From: Fragaria x ananassa
Taxonomy: Eukaryota > Streptophyta > Magnoliopsida > Rosales > Rosaceae
Length of the DNA: 64,000 nucleotides
Direction of reading: 5' to 3'
Assembly (NCBI GenBank): GCA_034370585.1
Contig: CP139771.1
Location: forward strand, 24,390,501-24,454,500
Part shown: positions 1 to 10,100 of the stretch, piece after piece
How the letters are laid out: each line of letters starts with the position of its first letter
Numbering within the stretch: the stretch's first letter is position 1
Notes under the pieces: model-generated
Told to the model about the DNA's origin: nothing
Databases searched by the model: none
Seen by the model: the letters and a program-made list of their open reading frames with translations, nothing else
Translations under genes and position numbers: made by a program

Positions 1-1
1 C

Positions 2-2465
2 CACCTTTCTGGCGGCCCTCTGTGGATCCTGGACCTGTGGACGCAGTTGTACTTTCCGCTCTTCCGGCGAGCCCCGGTGGAATTCCTGCCTGAAGATCGG
101 CTGCTTGGCTTCGCGGTGTGCAGGAATGACGCGAATCGGACTCCTCTGTCCTTCTTCGCTAGCCTGTCCATCCTTTACAACCACATCGAGCCACCTCCGA
201 CTATAGATATGATGGTTCGCCGGCGCCACCCTGAGGTCCTATCGACGGGTTTCTTCCCCCGCCAAGACTCTGACAACGATGCGAGGACTGCCTTCGTAAG
301 AGCAACCTCATGCTGCGACCTCCAACTCGCTGAGGATGAGCAAGGCTTCGAGCTATATGCTCCCAATCACTTCGCAAGGCAACTTGGTTTTCATCAAGGG
401 ATTCCTTACCCGCTTCTCCATTCAGTCAACAAGTACACCTCGTGGAGGAAGATTGGCGAGTCTGATCGGGTCACCCCGCTGCAAAATCTCTACCCTCTTT
501 CTCCCAACCTGCTGGAGATCGAGCCTTCGCTGGGTACTGACCCCGCTTACCTCGCTTGGTGGCGGTCCCTGTCTGACAACCATTGGGAATTCCCAGACGA
601 CGCTGTCTTCGCTGCCGTCTTTCGTCCTCTTTACGATACTTTGGGCGAATCAGACCGCACCATCCTCGATGGCCAGCGCGACCATGCGGAAAGGAGTTCA
701 GGGGCTGCGACAAGAACTAGGCTCGCGCCTCCGCCAGTTCCTACTGCTCGCCGCCCGACGGGGATCGTCATTCGAGAACGCGATCCCACACCTTCGGTAT
801 GTCACTAACTGTAAATTTTGAACTTCTTTTGACATATTGATAAAATGCTCTTCTCTAATCCTCTTTTTCTCTTTTCAGTCTGCCCCCCGCCGGAGAAACG
901 TTGACAGGTCCGAAGTTGCCAGAGGAAAGGCACCAGTTCGAAGGGAGACTGTGGCGGGCCACGACAGCGAGACTGCTCCTGTCGTTCCTCGGCCAACGAG
1001 CGGCGAGAGCTCGCGGAAGCGTCCTATCGAGGACGAAGAGGACTTGCTGGAGGATGTGCAGTACCAGCGAGAGTATGGCTTGGTAAGCGACCCGGTAAGC
1101 GGACCACTTTGAATTAAATTTTCCTAAGCCAGTCAACAAACTCGCTAACTTTGCTTTTGACAGGTTCGCCGCACTCGACCTCGCCTCACTGTTGTTGAGG
1201 AGGCGCCCGAGATAACGGAAGTCCCATCTTCAGAACCATTCGACGTGGACTTGGCCCTTCAGAGGGTTACTGAGGCAAGCGCGGAGATGGAATTCGAGGT
1301 AACTGCCGAAGCCGGCGAAGAGATGGTTATTGAGGAATTCGCTGTGGCAGGCGCGGAAACGGTTGCCGAAGAATCTGCTGAATCCAGCGAGGAGGTGATC
1401 TTCGAAGAGACTGTCGAAGCGGCTGCGAAGGGGACCACCACGGTCACCGAGGGAGCTGGCAAGGCTAGTGAGGAAGTCATACAACCTTCCTCTCCAACCG
1501 CTGGTTCCGGCGAAGCTGGTCCAATCCCAGAACCATCCTTGGCTCCGGTTGAAAATGCAGCTCTCGACCAGTCCAACCAAGTCTCTGACCCTACTGCCCC
1601 CTTGGCGACTCCGCCCGAAGGCCTCCAACTGATACTTTGGGCTCCTCCTCTGCGATTGGGCCGTGCGGGTCATACCGGTGAAATGCCTCCGGCGGTCCCA
1701 ACAAAGGATCCTACTGCCCCCTTGGTGGAAACAGAGACAGCTCGTGGCACTCCGCCACCCTCTCCAGAAATTGAAGCGGCTGCCGAAGTTGAACCAGTCA
1801 CTCCGGTCCCAACAAGGAAACCTGGCGAGGAGTCTTCTTCCTTCAGTACCCGGGCCGCTCGTCTTTGGGCCCGAACTACTCCGCCTACTGATCCAGAACC
1901 CATCCGCCTAGCTCGGTCTTTCCTTCATGGGTTGTTTCATCACGGCTCTCGCCCGAACGTCTTTGACTTGGTAGGACGCATTCGCGAGGCCCATGAAGCT
2001 CTGGATCGACATCTCGCTGGCGGCAATCCTGTTCTGGACCAAGCGCTGGAGTTGGCCGATGCTGTCGAGTCGCAGGCTCGCCGAGTTTTGGATATCGGTA
2101 CTCAATCGGCCTTCCGTGAGCAAGCTCGCCGCAACTTGGACAACCAAATGGCGAACCTCTTGGCCGAGCTTGGTGAAGCTGGCATTTCGGGAGCGTCTTC
2201 AGAGAATCCAAGTGCTGGCCATGCTCGGCGAGTGGAAGCCTTGGAGGCTCAGATAGCAGAGCTGCAGGCTCAGCTTGTTCGGGCTCGCCAAGACTTGGCC
2301 CGCGCTTTGGAAGTGGAAGCTCGTTTGCAGGCCGCGGAGGAGGCCCAGGAGGCTTTGGACTCGGCTGTGGCCGCTGCTGAAGAAGTTCAAGCCCAAGCCT
2401 ATGAAGAAGAAATAGCCTTAGAAGGCATGCTCTTAGATTTGTATAGGGTTTGTAGGCGTGCGTAG
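2..2465 (+). CDS. Antisense plant-mobile-domain-like gene of the retrotransposon (5' partial, three exons)
   Basis: Spliced gene running against gag-pol. Exons 2-796, 879-1082 and 1164-2465 join in one frame through GT-AG introns of about 80 bp; all three segments are open. The first visible residues contain GGPLWILDLW, resembling the tryptophan-rich part of the plant mobile domain (PMD), a domain found in MAIN/MAIL proteins and in transposon-borne genes. The middle is acidic and proline/glutamate rich. The last ~120 residues (2,100-2,440) are an alanine/glutamate/glutamine-rich coiled coil. Tat-lineage elements such as Grande are known to carry antisense genes in this position. The start codon is outside the window; the methionine at 47 is internal. 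Function unknown. PMD assignment rests on short visible similarity. Confidence 0.72.
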
Positions 2466-3503
2466 GTTTAACTGTATTTGCCCCCTTATGTACGAACTTT
2501 AATGATAATATCAAAGTTGAAATTTTCCCGCTCTTTGCCAACTGTTCTGTAATAACTGTCGGGGAAAAAATCCTTTTCCGAGATTCAGCGACGGTTTCCA
2601 ATGTAACTACTCGCTCGGAACGCGGGCAATCATTATTGAAAAACGCGTCTGACCTTATCTCCAAAGCCCGTATCTCGGAGCAAATATTGCATGGGGGACA
2701 ACTGTCAAACGCACAATCGCCCCTTCCGCCTATAAAAAGAAACGTTTGGCCGGGGTGAAGTATCAGTGAAGTCTTCTGCCCCCTCACCATGATTTCTTAT
2801 TCCCTTCTGTTCATCCTTCTGTCCCTGCTTAGAGCAAAGCCCTCAGCCATACATTCCCATCCTTCGCTGATTCTGAAAATCTACTCTCAGGCCTAGAGTG
2901 ATTCTGAGAATCTACTCTCAGGCCAAGCCTTTGTTCGGCCTGACCAAAGGTCGGGTACCCTCTGCCTTGCGCCTGCTGTTCTATCAGTGCGTCTGGCTCT
3001 GCCGGCCCTTCAAACGGAAGACTGGTGGTAGCATGAGGGATCCTGACCCGCTGGACCTGTAGCTTCCCAACACTTTCTGTTGGGTCCAGGCCGGCGTCAG
3101 GGTTTTGGCTGGTTTAAAGCTGCGAGGCGTTCGTCAACTTTGAGCGAAGGACGCCGCGGCAGACTTCTCTTTAGCCAAGCGAGCCGGGACGAGGCTCCAG
3201 TATCTGTAGATCTATGCTTTTTTGAAATGTAAACATAGTCTAATTTACCTTTTCTGATCAATGTAATTGCTTTGGCCGCAAAGCCATAATTCGAAACATG
3301 TATTGAACAAAGTCAAAAAGGGCAAAAATAAATGAATTTATTTTTTAGGCCTCTGGAATAGGCCCCAATCTTGTACTAGTCTTTGTGTTTAGACTTTGCA
3401 CGTTTACAGAGAATAAAGAAAACAATAGAACTTTTTAGGGCCTCTGGAATAGGCCCCAATCTAATACAGGCCTTTTTAGGCTGGTACGTTACAATGTATT
3501 CTA
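2466..3503. other. Non-coding spacer between the antisense gene and pol
   Basis: No convincing gene. Contains a near-perfect direct repeat of about 26 bp, centred on GGCCTCTGGAATAGGCCCC, at 3,345-3,371 and 3,436-3,462. A second short tandem repeat lies near 2,868-2,927 (core TGATTCTGARAATCTACTCT). A TATA-like TATAAAAA sits at 2,731 on the plus strand, followed by a 35-codon frame at 2,789-2,896, too short to call. As the shared 3' region of two converging transcripts it probably holds their polyadenylation signals. Confidence 0.5.
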
Positions 3504-4307
3504 TTAGTCTTCTGTCCCGAGTTGCCCCCTAGTGTTAGGCGGCGGAGCGAGTACGCGATGGCGCGTAGCACTATTGACTGTGGTGGCGGGATCTGGTGGA
3601 GGTGTAGGATCCTCGCGTTCCCAGACCCCTGCAATGTGGCGCTTGAGGAAGCGGCCATTAATAGGGTTGCGATGAATAGTACCGTCCAAGTCGCGCAAGT
3701 GGTATGCCCCCTTGGGAAGTATTCGGTGAATAATAAAGGGTCCATCCCAGCGAGCGGACCACTTGCCCCGACCATCTGTTTTGTCCCCAAGCGGGAGGAC
3801 TGCTCGCCACACCTTCTGGCCTTCAGCATAGCTCTGCCCGCGCGTGATTTTATCATAGGAGCGGGCGATGCGCTGTTTTTCCAGGACCAGGTTGTTGAAG
3901 GCGGCGACACGATGCTCGTCTAAATCTTCAAGCTCCTGCCACATGGCTTGGACGTAATCCTCGCCAAGTAGTTGATGCTGTTCCTGGACGCGGAGCGAAG
4001 CGATATTGATCTCAAGGGGAAGGACGGCGTCGTGACCGTACATGAGAGCGTACGGTGTGGTATCCGTTGGGCCTCGCTTGGAGGTGCGGTAGGCCCACAA
4101 AGTGTGGTAGAGTTCCTGGTGCCAGACGCGAGGGTTCAACTCCAACATCTTGCGGAGGATGCCAAGGATGACCTTATTACTAGCCTCCGCTTGGCCATTG
4201 GACTGAGCATAGTATGGTGTGGAGTGTAGAAGCTTGATGCCGTAATCGTGTAAGTACGTAACAACTGAATCGGCCATGAAAGCTGCCCCCTGTCCGTAAC
4301 GATGCAC
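3504..4307 (-). CDS. Integrase C-terminal half of pol in the shifted frame
   Basis: Open frame of 267 codons continuing the integrase core. It contains the third catalytic acidic residue in the usual NGQAEASNK setting and then the basic C-terminal region with the RWDGPF segment typical of plant gypsy integrases, before a stop at 3,504-3,506. No chromodomain is visible, as expected for Tat elements. It has no start of its own; its ORF-initial methionine is an internal residue. It is listed separately because it marks where the pol frame resumes after the break near 4,290. Confidence 0.85.
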   Translation of the reverse strand: MHRYGQGAAFMADSVVTYLHDYGIKLLHSTPYYAQSNGQAEASNKVILGILRKMLELNPRVWHQELYHTLWAYRTSKRGPTDTTPYALMYGHDAVLPLEINIASLRVQEQHQLLGEDYVQAMWQELEDLDEHRVAAFNNLVLEKQRIARSYDKITRGQSYAEGQKVWRAVLPLGDKTDGRGKWSARWDGPFIIHRILPKGAYHLRDLDGTIHRNPINGRFLKRHIAGVWEREDPTPPPDPATTVNSATRHRVLAPPPNTRGQLGTED

Positions 4308-7114
4308 TCCGGGATACCAAAGCGTGAGATGATGTTGCGGAAAATGAAGTTGCGCACCGAGTTAGCAGAGGCGACTTTGAGTGGTTCGGCCTCGACCCAT
4401 TTGGTAAAGAAATCGGTGGCAACGATAATGAACTTGTGCTGCTCAGAGGAATGGGGATGAATGATGCCCACGAAATCCATTGCCCATCCGCGACACGGCC
4501 AAGGTTTGATGATAGGCTGCAATGGGATGTTAGGAATATGTTGCACTGGTCCGTGAGCTTGGCAGTCTTGGCAACCTCTGGCGAAGGCAATACAATCTTT
4601 CAGCATTGTTGGCCAGTAGTATCCATGGCGGCGGATCAGCCATCGCATTTTGGGCCCGGCCTGGTGCGAGCCGCAAACGCCACAATGGACTTCGCGCATG
4701 AGACGTTTAGCTTCGTTTCCGTATACACAGCGGAAGTCGTTGCCGTCTTCCCCACGCCGCCGGAGTTCGCCATTGCGTAGTACAAAGTTTAAGGCGAGGA
4801 AACGGATTTGCCTGGAATGAGCAGCATCGTTGGGGTTCTGGAGGTAGGCGATGAATGGTAGCCGCCAATCCTCGTCGATGGGGTCCAAGGCTGCAACTTC
4901 TGGGATGGCGTCCCGAAATTGCCCCCTGGCGATGAAAGAGGGAAGAGTGCGGCGTTCGACCTTGAGCAGGCGTTCGCGCACTCCGTCTCTCAGGCTGAGG
5001 CCAGACGCTATCTGGGCGAGCTCGTTGGCAGCGAAGTTAAATTCACGTGGTATGTGCTCGATGTACACGTCGTCGAATCGATCCAGTACCTCGAATGCCT
5101 TGCGCAGGTATGGCTCAATTGACAAGCTTAAACATTTGAACTTTTCCACAAGCTGGTTAACGACCAACAAAGAATCACCAAAGATCTGAACCTCGCGGAC
5201 TCCTAAGTCCAACAAAATCTCTAAACCGATGATTAGTGCTTCGTACTCGGCCTGGTTGTTGGTGCATTTGAAGTCGAGCTGGAACGAGTAGGAGAAACGA
5301 TCTCCAGCGGGATTGGCGATGGCTATCCCGGCTCCGGCTGCTGTATCAGTCCGTGAACCATCAAAGTACAAGGTCCAAGGAGCGAGTGTTACTGTGGCGA
5401 AGTCCAACTCGCGAAACGCTGTGAGCTCTGATGGTGGGTGATGGGCGAGAAAATCCGCTATTGCCTGTCCTTTGACTGCCTTTTGCGGAACATATTGCAA
5501 CGAGAATTCGGACATGGCGAGGATCCACTTACCGATGCGTCCCCGCAAGATAGGGCGAGAAAGCATGTATTTGACCAGGTCGGATTGAGCGATGACGACC
5601 GTGGTAAAGGCAAGCATGTAATGGCGCAGCTTGCATCCTGCAAAGTAGAGGGCGAGACATAACTTCTCCATGGGCGAGTAGCGTGTCTCACAGTCTGTTA
5701 AAACTCTGCTGAGGTAATAGACGGCATGTTCTACCCCGTTTTCATCATCCTGGGCCAGGAGTCCACCGATGGATAGATCGGCGGCGGCGATATAAAGTTT
5801 GAGCGGGGCGCCGTCGCGAGGCGGGATTAGGACAGGTGGGTTCGTGAGGTAGTCCTTGATTCGATCGAAGGCCTGTTGATGTTGCGGTTCCCACACGAAC
5901 TCGGTTGCCCCCTGGAGCTTAAGTAGAGGGGAAAAGGGTTGGACCTTCCCTGCCGCGTTTGATATGAATCGGCGGAGAAAGTTAATTCGCCCTAGTAGCT
6001 GTTGGAGCTCCTTCTTGGTAGTGGGGGGAGATGCGGTGATTACCGCTCGTGCCTTGTCCTTTGGGATTTCGATGCCCCTTTGATGCACAAGAAAACCAAG
6101 GAAATCACCGGCCTCTGCGAAGAAAACGCACTTGGCGGGGTTCATCTTGAGGTTATGTTTGCGCATCCGTGTGAACACCTGCCGGAGGTCTTCCACGTGG
6201 GTTGCTCGCGATTTGGTTTTGACTACCACATCGTCGATGTAGACTTCAATCAACTTGCCCAAGATGTCGTGGAAGATGAGATTCATGGCGCGCTGGTACG
6301 TTGCCCCCGCGTTCTTAAGGCCGAAGGGCATGACAACATACTCGAACGCGCCAGCGAAACCAGGGCAACGGAAGGCGGTTTTGTGTCGATCCTCCTCGGC
6401 GACGGGGATCTGGTGGTACCCGGCCGTGCCGTCCATAAAGGATAACACCTCGTGCCCTGCGGCGGCATCAATCAGTAGGTCAGCCACAGGCATGGGGTAT
6501 ATGTCTTTTGGTGTTGCGTTGTTTAGATCTCGGTAATCAACACAGACACGCATCTTGCCATTTTTCTTGCGGACGGGGACGACGTTAGACAACCACTCGT
6601 TATATTTGGCTACGCGAATGATTCCCGATCGGTGCATGCTTTCGATCTCTTCTTTAACCACGATCTGGGTTTCAGTTCGCATGAAGCGGCCGTCCTGCCG
6701 AACTGGGCGCCGGTCGGGATAGGTTGGTAGCCGGTGGCAGACCAGGTCCGGGGACAAGCCTGGCATGTCTTCGTACTTGTCGGCGAAGCAATCCCTGTAT
6801 TCGCGTAATAGGTCAAGGAGGGCTTCCTTTTCTTCCTCCGCCAACTTTGCACTGATGGAAATAAGTAAGGGCTTTTCTGCAGTCCCTACATCAACTTGTA
6901 AAGTGGGGTCGCGGACTTGAGGTGGAGTGTCGTCCAAGGCAGCAGGAGCTAACTGAATAACTTCTTCCTTGGTATCGGAATAATCCACCACTTCATCGAC
7001 GTATTCCATAGTCGCGACCTTGTCGTAGGCTTCGCGTTCTGCCCAGTACGAAAGGAGTCTTTCGCACAAGGACTCGCCAGCCTCGCGTGCCTCTTCGGAA
7101 AGGGCACTATCCAT
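3504..7114 (-). pseudogene. pol: pol of Tat-type retrotransposon: RT, RNase H, archaeal-like RNase H, integrase; frame-shifted
   Basis: The first frame (7,114-4,136) opens with an ATG that overlaps the gag-protease stop by 8 nt, in the +1 frame. Approximate residues: reverse transcriptase 170-345 with the YIDD active site near 291; Ty3-type RNase H about 438-560; a second, archaeal-like RNase H about 581-705 starting at YFDGSRT; integrase zinc domain near 805-840; integrase core from about 879 with the first Asp (MDFVG) and second Asp (VTDRG near 938). Just after VTDRG the frame is lost at a run of five C on the plus strand (4,287-4,291). The rest of the integrase continues in another frame (4,307-3,504). 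The break lies inside the catalytic core, so this copy should not make active integrase unless the shift is a sequencing error. Confidence 0.9.
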
Positions 7115-10100
7115 CGAAATGGGGTGTGAGAGTCGCGATGGTGTGAGGACGTTGCAGATCGTCCTTCGCCTGGGTAAGTCCCCATCGCGTTAGATTGGAG
7201 GCCGTTACTCCGTATGGGCGGCCCTTGTGATCGACGCCTTGAACATCCAACGGGCCCAAGTCTGTATTATAGTATCGGGCATCGTTGAGGTTGGCGAAAA
7301 TGGAGAAAGGCCGCGGGTCGGCCTTGATGATGACTGACTCGCGTTTCTCGGTGTCCCAGATCATGAGTTCTTGGTGCATGGAGGAAGGCACGCAAAAACT
7401 TCGGTGGATCCAGTCGCGGCCGAGGATCATGCTGTAAGAGGAAACGCACTCGGCAACGAAAAAGGTATAAACCCGCGATGCTGGCCCGACCTTGACCCGT
7501 AGGAACAGCAAACCTAGGGTCCTGGACACCTGTCCTGTAAAGTTTTTCACCGTTAAGGACGTTGTCTGGATCATTGAGCGCGGGATGTCGAGGAGCCCCA
7601 TGGTGCGGGTTGTGACGACATTAACCGCGGCACCGGTGTCGATCATGACCTTGTTGATCAGTTTCCCTTGGACCTCTGCTGTGATATACAGTGGTCGCAT
7701 GTGGGTGGCCATGTCCAGGGTTGGCGTAGAAAAGGTCATGGTTGGCCTTGGTGCGAAGCTACTCGAACTTTCTTCTTGCGGAGTGCCATCGGCTGGGGCC
7801 AGTACTGGGCCCATTTCGCTGCTGCATGGCGGGGGTACGTTGCTGTCGTCCTCGCTGATGATAGTGATATCCGCCGCGCTGCAGGTCGTGTTTGGTGGAA
7901 GAGCGTATCGTTCCGAAATGAAGAAAACCATCCCGACCTGAAACGAGAATTGTTCGGAGACTGGGATCAGAGGCGTGTCAATGATCCCGTGTTCCCCTTC
8001 GAGAACTGCAAAGGCGTCTGCTTCTCGGCTGAACCCTTCCTCAGCTTCCCAACCAGAGATCTCTATCATATTGCAGGTGAATGACTCAGCCTGCTCTTCG
8101 TCTTGCTCTTCCTCTAGGTTGAGCCGAGGTTCTGAATGTGCCTCGTCGGCTTCCTCATTCTCGCGGAAGCGTTGGGCCATTTGCTCGGCGAGGTTAGGAC
8201 TGGAGGGTGCCGGTGTCTCTGCTGGTGGCTCTGAAACCTCAGGTTGCCTCGGGCGCCATACTGCCTTGGTCGGTAGCGGTTGGTCCCTGGTTGGTTGCTT
8301 GTCTGCGGCCGCGGGAGCTTTACCGTTGTCTTCTTTCCCTAACTGCTGCAGGGCAGATACTCGGGGAACCATCCTAGTCTCGGGTTCCGGGGTACGCCGT
8401 GGCCGAGGCTGTTGTGGCGATGGTGGCTCCCTTCTGGCGTCAGCCTCTGTATCTCGACGCTCTTGTCGTCGTGAGGGCTGAGATGGCTCACGTTTAGACT
8501 CTGAGTCCGGAGTCATGAACAACTTTCGCCTAGGGCCGGTAGGTGGAGCCTTGCTTTGATCGGGCTCCGGTGACGGCCTACGTCTGGAAGGCTGCTGATC
8601 CCTCCTCCTGGTAGGCTCCGGTGATGGATTGGGCCTAGCAGGCTGTGGATCCCTCCTCCTGTCAGGCACGGGTGACGGCCTGCGTCTGGAAGGCTGCTGG
8701 TCTCTTCTCCTTTCAGGTGCTGGGGATGGCCTGCGTCTAGGAGGCTGCGGATCCCTTCTTTGTTCAGGTGGTGGTGATTGCCTGCGCCTGGGAGGTTGCG
8801 AATCCGGCTTTGGTGGAACCGTGAGTCGGCAGAAAACATTTGGCTTGGGCGCAGGATCGTCACTGAACTGCTCGCAGATTCTTGGAGGTGCGACTGGCGG
8901 CATCTGAAGGATTGCGCGCAGACCTTCTGCTTCCCGCCACATCCGCTCGGGCGTCTGTGCGAGCTGCGAGGGGCGTATAGCGCCCTCGTCGACAGCCCGT
9001 AAGACGCGTAGGATGCTGCCGTAACGCTTCTGGAGCTTGCGCTTCTTGGACTTGCTGATGGTCACCGCCTTGCCCCCTTGCTGCGTGTACCAGACCCCTT
9101 CCTTGATTGCTGATTTAGACGTCGGGGGAATGTAAGGGTTGGTTAAAACGCCGTTACGAGGGCTTGGGGCGCCGCTGCTGTGACTTCCACTGCTGGATTC
9201 TGACATGTCCATCTCGCTGGCGGCAGGGGATGGAGGTATTGCGGCTGCCCAATGCGCGGCAACGTATGTCTCGAGACGCGCTATCCTTTTCTCCAGCTCT
9301 TCGCGAGTCCTGGGGCTCGTAGGCTGGGAACCTTTGGCGGGAGACGGTCTATCGTCCCTCATGATTGCTTTGCCCTTATCCTTGTAGGAGGGGCGGTCTG
9401 GTTCGAGTCTTGCGACCAACTGTCGGGCTGGGTCGGCCGTGCTCCTCGTCTGGTTATCTGGGAGCATGTAGTTGTTCGCCGGCCGTTTGCGGTTTCGGCC
9501 TGGCGGATCGGATGGTCCTGCATTTGGGGACAGGTCTAGTGTGATCATTCGCTGGCCGACGCGAGGCCAAGCGAAACCAGCAGTTGCGATTGTAAAGCCG
9601 CCCTCGTCCTTGAAGCAGATGTATCCGAGATCAAGCCAGTCTTGGATCTGGTCTCGGAGCTGGCGACATTCGCAGGTCCTGTGCCCCCAACTGTCATGGA
9701 AACTGCAATGGACGCGTCCGTCCCTATACTCGCTGTATGGCAAGGAGCGGAGTGTGACGAGTCCAGCCTCTCTGAGATCTTCTAAGACCTCGTGTGCCAG
9801 ACTTTCATTGTAGGTGTACTGGCGGCGCGGCTGGCGGGTATTATCGTCTCCTTCCTCGCGGCCCCTTTTAGGCGCGCGACGTCGCTCGTCGTCCTGGGCC
9901 TGGTCAGCCCAGTTGACCTCGACCATGCCCACTACGGGCGAGAAAGGGTCTACATCGACCAAAGAGGCCGTGCTACCCGGTGCCTTCATCCTCAGCTCGC
10001 CTGAGTTTAACCAAGTCTGCAGCTGGTCTCGGAGCTTGACACAATCTTTGGTGTCATGATTGTACACGTTGTGGAAGGCACAGTATTTCTTGTCCTTCAG

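Noticed and set aside
1885..2790. 301-codon open frame on the minus strand
   Set aside because: It is the reverse shadow of exon 3 of the antisense PMD-like gene; no family motif and biased by GC-rich codons on the other strand.
2731..2896. TATA-like box followed by a 35-codon frame with a hydrophobic start
   Set aside because: TATA-to-ATG spacing is too short, the frame runs into a tandem repeat, and no homology is evident.
6002..6445. 147-codon plus-strand frame opposite reverse transcriptase
   Set aside because: Mirror of a conserved RT region; codon bias of the sense strand explains it.
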